Shown piece by piece: positions 1-8,087 of a DNA stretch of 64,000 nucleotides. The notes below the pieces were generated by a model. It made no database searches. It worked only from the letters and a program-made list of their open reading frames with translations, and had not been told where the DNA came from. Position 1 is the stretch's first letter; each line of letters begins with the position of its first letter. The position numbers were made by a program, and so were the translations under genes. Source of the DNA: Paucibacter sp. TC2R-5. Lineage in GTDB: Bacteria; Pseudomonadota; Gammaproteobacteria; Burkholderiales; Burkholderiaceae_C. The DNA is taken from NCBI RefSeq assembly GCF_025717605.1, contig NZ_JAJIRQ010000004.1, forward strand, positions 70,804 to 134,803, written 5' to 3'.

Positions 1-968
1 TGAGCCCCGTGGCCGGCGGCGGTTACGCGGTCACAGAAGTCTTCAATGCGCAGGGCAATGCCAATAACTTCGCCCTCTACGGCATCAATAACAGCAACAC
101 CGTGATCGGGGTGGATCGCAACGCGGGCTCGTCGCAAGCCTTTGTCTGGCAAGCCGGTGTCAGGACCAATTTGCCGCGCTTGGCGAATTGGGATCACTAT
201 GTCTATTCCGAAGTGCGGCAAATCAATGCCAAGGGTCAGATCATCGGCAACACCGGTGATGGTGCTGCGATCTGGACGCCCGATGGCAGCGGCGGCTATG
301 CCATCACGGAACTGGATAAATGGAGCACGGGCAGTGCCATCAATGACGCCGGCATGGGCCTGATGAGCAATTTCAATTCACCCACGGCTAGTTTCCAAAC
401 TGGCTATTCAAACGGGGTGGGCGGCACGACTTTTGTGCCCGAGCGGGCTGGCTATAGGCCGGCGGGCGCGGCCATCAACAATTCGAACACGGTGGCCGGC
501 GCGGCTTTTTATGAAGCGGCGGGCTATAGCTGGAACCAGACCTATGTCTGGCAGGGCAGCACGGTGACGCCCTTGCCGGTCAGTGCCACGGCGGCCAATT
601 GGCAGATGAATGTCGGCGGTGTCGGCGGCATCAACGAAGCCAACACCATCGTCGGTTATGGCTCTTACGGCCCCTATGACGAGCGGGCCATGATGTGGAC
701 ACCGGGCGCCTTGGGCTGGAACGAGATCGACCTGAATACCGTGGCCTACACGGGGGCAAGTTTTGGCAAGCTGACCCAAGCAAGAGCCATCAATGAGAGC
801 GGGCAAATCCTCGGCGCCGGTGATTACTTCGACAAGGCCAGCGGCCAATGGGGCCAGCATGTTTTCTTGCTCACGCCGGTGCCGGAGGCGACCAGTTCGG
901 CCATGTTCGTGGTGGGCTTGCTGAGCCTGTTTGGATTGATGCGGCGGCGGCAGCTTCGCGCCGGGTAA
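1..968 (+). CDS. HAF-repeat PEP-CTERM exported protein, 5' end outside window
   Basis: The reading frame is open to the left edge, so the start and signal peptide are missing; a GTG at 9 is only an internal candidate. The visible part of more than 319 residues has repeated units of the kind AINxxNTVxGxA followed by aromatic-rich strands (AFVWQ, TYVWQ, AMMWTP). This is the HAF extracellular repeat, a beta-propeller-like fold. The C-terminus has the PEP-CTERM form: VPE, one hydrophobic helix, then MRRRQLR. The sorting motif reads VPEA rather than VPEP. The protein is probably processed by an exosortase and exported with extracellular polysaccharide, but no exosortase gene is in the window. A strong hairpin terminator follows. 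Confidence 0.8.
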   Translation, partial: SPVAGGGYAVTEVFNAQGNANNFALYGINNSNTVIGVDRNAGSSQAFVWQAGVRTNLPRLANWDHYVYSEVRQINAKGQIIGNTGDGAAIWTPDGSGGYAITELDKWSTGSAINDAGMGLMSNFNSPTASFQTGYSNGVGGTTFVPERAGYRPAGAAINNSNTVAGAAFYEAAGYSWNQTYVWQGSTVTPLPVSATAANWQMNVGGVGGINEANTIVGYGSYGPYDERAMMWTPGALGWNEIDLNTVAYTGASFGKLTQARAINESGQILGAGDYFDKASGQWGQHVFLLTPVPEATSSAMFVVGLLSLFGLMRRRQLRAG

Positions 969-988
969 GACTCGCAGCCCCCAAAAGA

Positions 989-1026
989 GAAACCCGCAGG
1001 GCTTGCGCGCTGCGGGTTTCCTTTTT
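989..1026. terminator. Rho-independent terminator between convergent genes
   Basis: GAAACCCGCA (989-998) pairs perfectly with TGCGGGTTTC (1011-1020) around a 12-base loop and is followed by CTTTTT. A-rich sequence lies on the other side, so it can end both the PEP-CTERM gene and the converging oxidoreductase gene. Confidence 0.85.
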
Positions 1027-1044
1027 ACTTCATGCCGGCTCAGT

Positions 1045-4000
1045 TCAAGCAGCGGCCTTCCACTGCGCCATCAGCCCGTCCCACTTGCTGCGGGCCGCAT
1101 GCACATGGCGCTCCTTGACATGGCCGTAACCGCGAATCTCCTCGGGGATGCGGGCAATCTCGGTAGCCAAGCTCAGGCGCTCAGTTGTCAAGCCCTTGGC
1201 CAGAATCGCTTCGATGCTGGCGCGGTACTCTTCAATCAAGGCGCGTTCCATCTTGCGCTCGGCTGTGTAGCCGAAGATGTCAAACGTGCCGCCGCGCAGG
1301 CCCTTGAACTTGGCCAGCAGGCCAAACGCAGGGCGGATCCAGCCGCCCATCTGCTGCTTGATCAACTCGCCCTTGGCGTTCTTCTTGGCCAAGAGTGGTG
1401 GCGCCAAATGATGGACCAGCTTGTAGTCGCCTTCGAACTGGCTGGCCACTTGATCCAGGAACTTCTGGTCGGTGTGCAGGCGCGCGACTTCGTACTCGTC
1501 CTTGTAGGCCATCAGCTTGAACAGATATCGGGCCACCGCCTCGGTCAGCTTGTTCGAGACGCCACCCAACTTGTCTTCGGCTGCGCGCACCTTCTCGACG
1601 AAGGCTTTGTAGCTCTCTGCATAGGCCGGGTCTTGGTAGTCAACCAAGAAGTCGATGCGCTTGGAGAACATCTCGTCCAGCGCTGGGCGCTTGACGATGT
1701 TGATGATCTGGCGCGCCTCGAACAGCGCCCGCACGGCAGCCAGATCCTGCGCGCAGTGACGGCCCCATTCAAAGGCGATCTTGTTGTTCTCGATCTGCAC
1801 ATTGTTCAGCTCGATCGCCCGCATCAGCGCCGCATAGCTCAAGGGCACGCGGCCTTGCTGCCAAGCATAGCCCAGCATCAGCGGGTTGGTGTAGAGCGAG
1901 TCGCCGACCAGCTTGACCGCTACTTCCTCAGCGTCAAACATGCCGACGCCGGCCTTGCCAACGGCCGCCGCCACGGCGCTCTCGCAAGCAGCGCCTGGGA
2001 ATGACCAGTTAGCGTCATTGACCAGCGCGGCGGTCGGCGAGCCATGGGTGTTCAGGGCGACAAAGGTGCGGCCCTCGCGCATCACCGCCAGCGTGGTCTT
2101 GTTGGCGGCGACGATGGAGTCGCAAGCGATCACCAGGTCGGCTTCGGCCGTGCCGACCTTGGTGCAGTGGATCGCGTCTTCGCTATTGGCGATCTGGATA
2201 TGGCTCCAAGTGCTGCCGCCCTTTTGCGCCAAACCGGCCGCGTCTTGGGTGATCACGCCCTTGCCTTCCAGGTGCGCGGCCATGCCCAGCAGCTGGCCGA
2301 TGGTGATGACGCCGGTGCCGCCGACGCCGGCGACAACGATGCCCCAGGCTTTCTCGGGGTTAGGAATCAAAGGCAGGGGCAGGGCGCCCAAAGCGGCGTC
2401 GAAGGGGCTCAGGCGCTTGTCCTTCTTGGGCTTCTTGAGCTGGCCGCCTTCAACGGTGACGAAGCTCGGGCAAAAGCCCTTGACGCAGGAATAGTCCTTG
2501 TTGCAGCTGTTCTGGTTGATCTGGCGTTTGCGGCCGAAGTCGGTGTCCAGCGGCTCGATGCTCAGGCAGTTGGACTGCACCGAGCAATCGCCGCAGCCTT
2601 CGCAGACCAGGTCGTTGATCACAACGCGCTTGGCTGGATCGACCAGCTTGCCCCGCTTGCGGCGGCGGCGCTTTTCGGTCGCGCAGGTCTGGTCATAGAT
2701 GATGGCCGAGGTGCCGACGATCTCGCGGAACTCGCGCTGGATCGCATCCAGCTCATCCCGGTGATGCACGGTCACGCCGGGCAGCAGCGCCACACCGTCG
2801 TACTTCTGCGGCTCATCCGTCACGATGCTGAGTTTGGCCACGCCTTCCGAGATCACGCTTTGCATGATTTGCAAGACGCTGTGGCCTTCCGCGCGCTCGC
2901 CCACTTGCTGGCCGCCGGTCATCGCGACCGCGTCGTTGTAGAGAATCTTGTAGGTGATGTTGACGCCGGCAGCGATCGACTGGCGGATCGCCAGGATGCC
3001 GCTGTGGAAGTAGGTGCCGTCGCCGAGGTTGGAGAAGATGTGCTTCTCGTCGGTGAAGGCCGACTGGCCTACCCATGGCACGCCTTCGCCGCCCATCTGC
3101 GTGAAGGTGGCGGTGTTGCGGCCGGGCATCCAGGTGACCATATAGTGGCAGCCGATGCCACCCACTGCACGCGAACCTTCGGGCACGCGGGTGGAAGTGT
3201 TGTGTGGGCAGCCGCTGCAGAACCACGGCGTGCGGTCGGCACCGGCGGCTGTTTTTTCCTCGGCCTTGAGGGCATTCTCTTTGGCGTCAATGATGGCGAC
3301 GCGGGCGTCCAAACGTGCCATCACATCGGCGTCGACGCCGAGCTTTTTGAGGCGTTTGGCGATTGCGCGGGCGATGATGGCCGGCGTCAGATCGGCCTGT
3401 GGGCGTAAGAGCCAGTTCTTGCTCGGGCTGGCCATGCCCCATTCGCCGCCCAGGGCACCCGAATCGGCGTCGTCATCGAACTTGCCCAGCACATGCGGGC
3501 GCACATCTGGTCGCCAGTTGTAGAGCTGCTCTTTGATTTGATACTCGATGACCTGGCGCTTTTCTTCCACCACCAGAATCTCTTGCAGGCCGTCGGCAAA
3601 GTCGCGCGTGATCGTCGCCTCTAATGGCCAAACCACATTGACCTTGTGGACGCGGATACCGAGCCGGCGGCAGGTGTCGTCGTCCAGGCCCAGGTCGTGC
3701 AAGGCCTGGCGGGTGTCGTTATAGGCCTTGCCGGAGGCGATCAGACCAAAGCGATCCTGTTGGGTCGAGATCACGTTGTAGTTGAGCTTGTTGGCGCGCA
3801 CATAGGCCAGGGCGGCGTACCACTTGTGGTCCATCATCCGTGCTTCTTGCTCCAGCGGCGCGTCGGGCCAGCGGATGTGAAGGCCGCCGGCCGGCATGGG
3901 GAAGTCCTCCGGCATGATGATCTTGACGCGGTCCGGGTCGACGCTGACCGAGGCCCCCGATTCGACGATTTCCTGAATCGTCTTCATGCCCGACCACAGA

Positions 4001-4614
4001 CCCGAAAAGCGGCTCATCGCGAACGCGTGTACACCCATGTCCAGGATGCCTTGCACGCTGCTCGGGAAGAAGACCGGGAAGCCGGCCGCCTTGAAGACGT
4101 GGTCGCTCTGGTGGGCGGCGGTGGAACTCTTGGCGATATGGTCATCGGCGGCGATCGCGATCACGCCGCCATGCTTGGAGGTGCCGGCCATATTGGCATG
4201 CTTGAAGACGTCGATGCTGCGGTCCACACCCGGGCCCTTGCCGTACCAGATGCCGAACACGCCGTCGAACTTGGCCTTCTCGGGGAACAGGTCGAGTTGC
4301 TGCGAGCCCCACACCGCAGTGGCGCCAAGTTCCTCGTTGACGCCGGGCTGGAACACGATGTGCTGCTTGGCCAGATGCTTTTTGGCTGATTGCAGCGCCT
4401 GGTCATAACCACCCAGTGGCGAGCCCCGGTAGCCGGATATGAAACCGGCGGTGTTGAGGCCGGCCAGCGCGTCGCGTGTGCGTTGCAGCATCGGCAGGCG
4501 CACAAGGGCCTGCACCCCGCTCATGAACGCGCGACCGGAGTCCAGCGCGTATTTGTCGTCCAGCGTGACTTTTTCTAGCGCGCGCAGGATGTGATCGGGC
4601 AAGGGTGCATTCAT
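1045..4614 (-). CDS. Indolepyruvate ferredoxin oxidoreductase, fused alpha/beta subunits
   Basis: A 1189-aa single-chain 2-oxoacid:ferredoxin oxidoreductase. The family oxidatively decarboxylates aryl-pyruvates (from Trp, Phe, Tyr) to aryl-acetyl-CoA, with thiamine diphosphate and iron-sulfur clusters, in the cytoplasm. The N-terminal half has the pyrimidine-binding region (GYRGSPLGGYD) and the TPP/Mg region with CSGCPHNTSTRVP and GGIGCHYM. Near residue 670 there is a ferredoxin-like cluster motif CEGCGDCSVQSNC, followed by further cysteines (CNKDYSC, GFC). The C-terminal half begins with GVGGTGVITIGQLLG, the POR gamma-type domain. The ATG at 4614 starts MNAPLPDHIL; upstream in-frame codons lack family character. 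It is divergent from an Lrp/AsnC gene, which probably regulates it. The natural substrate is not shown by the sequence. Confidence 0.93.
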   Translation of the reverse strand: MNAPLPDHILRALEKVTLDDKYALDSGRAFMSGVQALVRLPMLQRTRDALAGLNTAGFISGYRGSPLGGYDQALQSAKKHLAKQHIVFQPGVNEELGATAVWGSQQLDLFPEKAKFDGVFGIWYGKGPGVDRSIDVFKHANMAGTSKHGGVIAIAADDHIAKSSTAAHQSDHVFKAAGFPVFFPSSVQGILDMGVHAFAMSRFSGLWSGMKTIQEIVESGASVSVDPDRVKIIMPEDFPMPAGGLHIRWPDAPLEQEARMMDHKWYAALAYVRANKLNYNVISTQQDRFGLIASGKAYNDTRQALHDLGLDDDTCRRLGIRVHKVNVVWPLEATITRDFADGLQEILVVEEKRQVIEYQIKEQLYNWRPDVRPHVLGKFDDDADSGALGGEWGMASPSKNWLLRPQADLTPAIIARAIAKRLKKLGVDADVMARLDARVAIIDAKENALKAEEKTAAGADRTPWFCSGCPHNTSTRVPEGSRAVGGIGCHYMVTWMPGRNTATFTQMGGEGVPWVGQSAFTDEKHIFSNLGDGTYFHSGILAIRQSIAAGVNITYKILYNDAVAMTGGQQVGERAEGHSVLQIMQSVISEGVAKLSIVTDEPQKYDGVALLPGVTVHHRDELDAIQREFREIVGTSAIIYDQTCATEKRRRRKRGKLVDPAKRVVINDLVCEGCGDCSVQSNCLSIEPLDTDFGRKRQINQNSCNKDYSCVKGFCPSFVTVEGGQLKKPKKDKRLSPFDAALGALPLPLIPNPEKAWGIVVAGVGGTGVITIGQLLGMAAHLEGKGVITQDAAGLAQKGGSTWSHIQIANSEDAIHCTKVGTAEADLVIACDSIVAANKTTLAVMREGRTFVALNTHGSPTAALVNDANWSFPGAACESAVAAAVGKAGVGMFDAEEVAVKLVGDSLYTNPLMLGYAWQQGRVPLSYAALMRAIELNNVQIENNKIAFEWGRHCAQDLAAVRALFEARQIINIVKRPALDEMFSKRIDFLVDYQDPAYAESYKAFVEKVRAAEDKLGGVSNKLTEAVARYLFKLMAYKDEYEVARLHTDQKFLDQVASQFEGDYKLVHHLAPPLLAKKNAKGELIKQQMGGWIRPAFGLLAKFKGLRGGTFDIFGYTAERKMERALIEEYRASIEAILAKGLTTERLSLATEIARIPEEIRGYGHVKERHVHAARSKWDGLMAQWKAAA

Positions 4615-4809
4615 GGTGGTGTCGCTTGTCTCTTGGTTTGGGGCAGGGCTGGCGCAGGTCGCTTGTGGCGACTTCGCCCCCAACGGGTATGGGCAGTATT
4701 ACCGGGTAGGGCAGTGTAGGGAAAGCGCGGCGTCAGGTGCTTGCTTTTTGCTGTTGCATTTTTGATTCAAGCGCAATAATCATGCTGTAAACATCAAAAG
4801 GAGTGCAGA
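4615..4809. promoter_or_regulatory. Divergent promoter region, probable Lrp operator
   Basis: These 195 bases separate the divergent oxidoreductase and Lrp genes. From about 4740 to 4800 the sequence becomes AT-rich against the surrounding GC-rich DNA, with TTGC and GCAA arms around a T-tract (TTGCATTTTTGATTCAAG then CGCAA). AT-rich degenerate dyads are usual for Lrp/AsnC sites. No clean consensus promoter can be named. Confidence 0.35.
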
Positions 4810-5406
4810 TTGGCATCTCGAAAGCCGGAAACAGGGCATGGCCGGGCGAAAGCCTTGGCCAAAACAGCGCTGAACATTGCGCCGTCGGCGGCTGGCAGCC
4901 CAATGCTGGATGGCGAAGGCGCCGGTGGCGACACCCTGGATCGCTTCCACATCGCCATCCTGGCCGAGCTGCAACGCGATGCGCGCTTGTCGAATGCCGA
5001 GCTGTCGGCGCGCATTGGCCTGTCCACCGCGCCGACCTGGCGGCGGGTGCGTTGGCTGGAAGAGCAGGGCTTCATCACCGGCTACCGCGCCGAGATCGAC
5101 CGCCGCAAGATCGGCCTGGGCGTGCTGGCCTTTGTGCGTTTGGACGCCGATCGCAACACGGGCGCCTCGACCAAGCCGCTGGAAGATGCGATCCGGCAGT
5201 TGCCCGAGGTGATCTCCTGCCACTACATCTCGGGCGCCGGCACCTTCGAGCTGCAGGTCTTGGCGACCGACCTCGATGCCTTCAGCCGCTTTACCATCGA
5301 CACCTTGTTGAATCTGCCTAACGTCAAAGATGTACACACCAGTTTTTCGCTTGGCGAGGTGAAGGCCAGTGGCGGTGTGCCCTTGGCGCATCTGGGTGGC
5401 GGCTGA
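4810..5406 (+). CDS. Lrp/AsnC family transcriptional regulator
   Basis: A 198-aa regulator with an N-terminal extension of about 40 residues, an AsnC-type helix-turn-helix (LDRFHIAILAELQRDARLSN ... IGLSTAPTWRRVRWLEEQGFI) and a C-terminal RAM/effector domain (VLAFVRLDADR ... FELQVLATDLDAF). Family members bind amino acids and act as dimers or octamers. The TTG start is supported by AGGAG at 4799-4803, six bases upstream; no ATG exists before residue 32. Its divergent placement suggests that it controls the indolepyruvate oxidoreductase in response to an aromatic or branched amino acid. That target is inferred. Confidence 0.9.
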   Translation: MASRKPETGHGRAKALAKTALNIAPSAAGSPMLDGEGAGGDTLDRFHIAILAELQRDARLSNAELSARIGLSTAPTWRRVRWLEEQGFITGYRAEIDRRKIGLGVLAFVRLDADRNTGASTKPLEDAIRQLPEVISCHYISGAGTFELQVLATDLDAFSRFTIDTLLNLPNVKDVHTSFSLGEVKASGGVPLAHLGGG

Positions 5407-5442
5407 GGTCGCAACTGTGTTTATGCTTAAAAAGGAATGCCT

Positions 5443-6045
5443 ATGTTCGTGACCTCACTAGGGGCCAAGGATTTGGAGGCGATGCCGAGGCTTGCGTGGT
5501 TAAAGAAAGGTTCCCGCTGGGCGGGCGCCCTCTTGCTTTTGTCACTGTTCTTGATCCTCGGGCCTCTGCATTTGAAGGAGCCCTGGAACTTCGTTTCCTA
5601 CTTTGGGGCTTATTTCAGCGGCGTCGTTTTGCTGCTGCGCGTGTATACCTTGCCCGCCAAGCAATGGTGGACGAAGCTGATCAAGATCCTTGTGCTTCTG
5701 CTGATGGGCCTGATCTTGCTGGTGCTTACTTTTGTGATTCCTTTGTCACTTTCCCTCATGGCGACACCGGGCAGGATCCAAGACATAGATTGCGGCCCTT
5801 CGCTGGAATGCCGCGTGTACCACCGGGGTGCTTTCGGAAAATACTGGCAAGACCTGGTCCAGCGTCAGCGATACCTGGGCTTCATCTATGTGGAAACGCC
5901 ATTGACGCAGTTTGACCGTGAGGTCGTCAACAGCTTGCGTTTCGATGCGCAGGCGCAAGGCCTGATTCTGGAGGTGGAGGAATATGGGCAGGCGCCGCGC
6001 ACGGTGAATATTGCTTTGCCTCTGCCGGCCCGGGCGGTTCAGTGA
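5443..6045 (+). CDS. Hypothetical membrane protein, three predicted TM helices
   Basis: A 200-aa protein of no family I recognise. Three hydrophobic stretches fill the N-terminal half (about residues 25-45, 48-66 and 80-108), followed by a soluble C-terminal domain of about 95 residues with a cysteine pair (DCGPSLECRVYHR) that could form a disulfide outside the cytoplasm. An ATG at 5437 overlaps the AAGGA, while the ATG at 5443 sits six bases from it, so 5443 is preferred. It follows the lrp gene by about 37 bases in the same direction and may share its transcript. Confidence 0.65.
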   Translation: MFVTSLGAKDLEAMPRLAWLKKGSRWAGALLLLSLFLILGPLHLKEPWNFVSYFGAYFSGVVLLLRVYTLPAKQWWTKLIKILVLLLMGLILLVLTFVIPLSLSLMATPGRIQDIDCGPSLECRVYHRGAFGKYWQDLVQRQRYLGFIYVETPLTQFDREVVNSLRFDAQAQGLILEVEEYGQAPRTVNIALPLPARAVQ

Positions 6046-6127
6046 TCCGCGGCTCAGCTTTTCAGCGGCCTATTCGGGTATCAAGCGCTACATTTGAAGC
6101 CCAAGACCTTGCCTTTGCTGCCCGCCC

Positions 6128-6739
6128 ATGGAACTCCTGAAACCAACTTGGATGAGCGCTGTCGCAGCGGCAGCAGCAGCGATCGCTGTCTGGGCGAGCC
6201 CTGCAGCCTGGGCCGCCCAGCCTGAAGCGCCAGCAAACTGGGCGCCGTCGGAAGATGGCGCTGCTGTGATCGACACAGCGACTCAGCAGATCTGGCAGCG
6301 CTGTGTGGCCGGGATGCAGTGGACGGGCAAGACCTGTGTTGGCGAGGCCCTCTTGATGACGCGTGCCGAGGCCGGCGCATGGGCCCTTAGCGCGGCCAAG
6401 GCTGAGGGCCTGAGTTGGCGCCTACCCCGGGTGCCTGAGTTGAAGCGACTGGCGGCACATTCAGCCCATTCGGCCCCTGCGGGCGAGCGAGCCGGCGCGC
6501 AGCAGGCACTCTTCCCGGCGGCGCCCAGCGGCTGGTATTGGTCTGTCACGGTCAGCATCAACACCACGCCCGTCAACCAATACGACTATGCCAATATCGC
6601 CCGAGGCCGGACGAACGAGAACGCCGACCGGCTGTCCGTCCGCCAAGGCTGGGCCGTCAACTTGGCCAGTGGCGAAGCGCGGGCCGACACCGACAAGCAG
6701 CGCAAGCTGGCCGTGCGCCTTGTGCGCTCAGCGCCCTGA
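6128..6739 (+). CDS. Exported DUF1566-like protein
   Basis: A 203-aa protein with a clear signal peptide (MELLKPTWMSAVAAAAAAIA ... SPAAWA, cleavage before AQP). The mature part has the pattern of Lcl/DUF1566 domains: an early VIDTATQQIWQRC stretch, W-rich middle (GLSWRLPRVPELKRL), a GWYWSVT strand, and a final LAVRLVR strand. Such domains are small lectin-like folds found in exported proteins. The two cysteines RCVAGMQWTGKTCVG could form a disulfide. A specific role is unknown. Confidence 0.7.
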   Translation: MELLKPTWMSAVAAAAAAIAVWASPAAWAAQPEAPANWAPSEDGAAVIDTATQQIWQRCVAGMQWTGKTCVGEALLMTRAEAGAWALSAAKAEGLSWRLPRVPELKRLAAHSAHSAPAGERAGAQQALFPAAPSGWYWSVTVSINTTPVNQYDYANIARGRTNENADRLSVRQGWAVNLASGEARADTDKQRKLAVRLVRSAP

Positions 6740-6822
6740 GGGACGCAGTGTTGAGCGGTGGACGCCTCGCCACCGTCCCTGCATCGCACCGCGCGGAGGG
6801 TGGCGGGAACTAGGCATTTAGC

Positions 6823-6981
6823 TCAATGCCTTGGGCTTTGGGCTGCGGCGCGGGCTTCGTCCGCATGCATATGGGTGATGAAGTAGCGCACAAAGAAGGC
6901 GCCCATGCCGAGCACGATGCCTATGGTGGCGACGCTGAAAAGACCGACATCGCTGCTGAAGAGATCCATGAAGAGTTTCAT
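6823..6981 (-). CDS. Small DUF3149 single-pass membrane protein
   Basis: A 52-aa gene. The translation begins MKLFMDLFSSDVGLFSVATI and continues GIVLGMGAFFVRYFITHMHA, with one TM helix spanning about residues 14-37 and a short charged tail (DEARAAAQSPRH). This matches the DUF3149 pattern: LFSSDVGL, then a helix ending FFVRYF. These are short inner-membrane proteins of beta- and gammaproteobacteria with unknown function. AAGG lies eight bases before the ATG. It lies divergent to the EamA exporter, in a stretch that otherwise looks intergenic. Confidence 0.8.
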   Translation of the reverse strand: MKLFMDLFSSDVGLFSVATIGIVLGMGAFFVRYFITHMHADEARAAAQSPRH

Positions 6982-7124
6982 CTGTGCGCCTTGGGGTTTG
7001 AAGGTGTGAACTGATTGGATGCCTCAGCGCGTGCCGCGTCTCTGACTTGGCGCAAGCTTTTTGCAGGCCTTGCGCTCTGACGAAAACTTTGGGCATGGCG
7101 TCGGCTAGCCCTCAGAATTCGCGC

Positions 7125-8024
7125 ATGAGTTCAAGTGCCCGTCTACCTTTCAAGCATTTTTTGTTGGCCTTGGCCGTGGTGGCCATCTGGGGCAGTAACT
7201 TCGTCGTCATACGGCTCGGGCTGAACGCCTTGCCGCCGCTGCTGTTCGCAACTCTGAGATTCAGCTTCGCGGTATTGCCGGCGATCTTCTTCCTCAAGAA
7301 ACCCGATCTGCCCTGGCGCCATCTGGCCAGCTACGGGCTTTTGATCGGCGTTGGCCAGTTCGGCCTGTTGTTCTTGGCCATGCGCAGCAATATCTCGCCC
7401 GGCCTGGCCTCCTTGGTGATACAGACACAAGTCTTCTTCACGCTGATGCTGTCGATGCGGCTGAACAAGGAAGGCGTGCAGGGCTATCAATGGTTGGCCT
7501 TGGCTCTGGCGGCCGGCGGCATCGGGTTGATTGCCAGCCATACGGACGGCAGCGCTACGCCGCTGGGGCTGGTGATGATTCTGGCCGCCGCCTTCAGCTG
7601 GGCCTGCGCGAATATGCTCGGCAAGAAAGCCGGCCGGGTCAATATGCTGGCCTATATGGTCTGGACCAGCGTCTTCGCCGTGCCGCCTTTGCTGGTGCTG
7701 TCTTTGATTGTCGAAGGGCCGGCGGCGATGTCCGCCGGCTTGGCCCGGGCTGACGCGACGACCTGGGCCGCCGTGCTCTGGCAAGCCGTCGGCAACACCT
7801 TGTTCGGCTATGCCGCCTGGGGTTGGCTGCTGGCTCGCCACGCGCCGGCCACTGTTGTGCCCATGGCCTTGCTGGTGCCGGTGTTCGGCATGAGCACGGC
7901 GGCCTTGGTGCTGGGCGAGAGCCTGCCGGCCTGGAAGCTGATCGCAGCCGGCCTGGTGTTGAGTGGCCTGGCGCTGAATCTGCTGTGGCCGCTGCGGCCG
8001 TGGCGGGTTCGCGCCGTACATTGA
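7125..8024 (+). CDS. eamA: EamA-type exporter (O-acetylserine/cysteine exporter family)
   Basis: A 299-aa drug/metabolite transporter with ten hydrophobic helices in two EamA repeats. Diagnostic stretches resemble E. coli EamA: AIWGSNFVVIRLGLNALPPL, GLASLVIQTQVFFTLML, AAAFSWACANMLGKKAG and APATVVPMALLVPVFGM. EamA exports cysteine-pathway metabolites, but specificity within the family cannot be read from sequence. The frame is open upstream to a TTG at 7047; the ATG at 7125 (MSSSARLPFKHFLL) gives the family's normal N-terminus, and an ATG at 7095 is also possible. Confidence 0.88.
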   Translation: MSSSARLPFKHFLLALAVVAIWGSNFVVIRLGLNALPPLLFATLRFSFAVLPAIFFLKKPDLPWRHLASYGLLIGVGQFGLLFLAMRSNISPGLASLVIQTQVFFTLMLSMRLNKEGVQGYQWLALALAAGGIGLIASHTDGSATPLGLVMILAAAFSWACANMLGKKAGRVNMLAYMVWTSVFAVPPLLVLSLIVEGPAAMSAGLARADATTWAAVLWQAVGNTLFGYAAWGWLLARHAPATVVPMALLVPVFGMSTAALVLGESLPAWKLIAAGLVLSGLALNLLWPLRPWRVRAVH

Positions 8025-8087
8025 TCTAAAGCAGGCGGCGCTCATTGGCTGGGATTTGGCGGGCGGGCTGGAGATTAGGATGGAGCG

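Noticed and set aside
1003-3408. Long plus-strand frames (333 and 454 codons) opposite the indolepyruvate oxidoreductase gene
   Set aside because: They lie antisense to a strongly supported gene, lack domains, and are rich in Ala/Gly/Arg/Val as expected from GC-skewed third positions.
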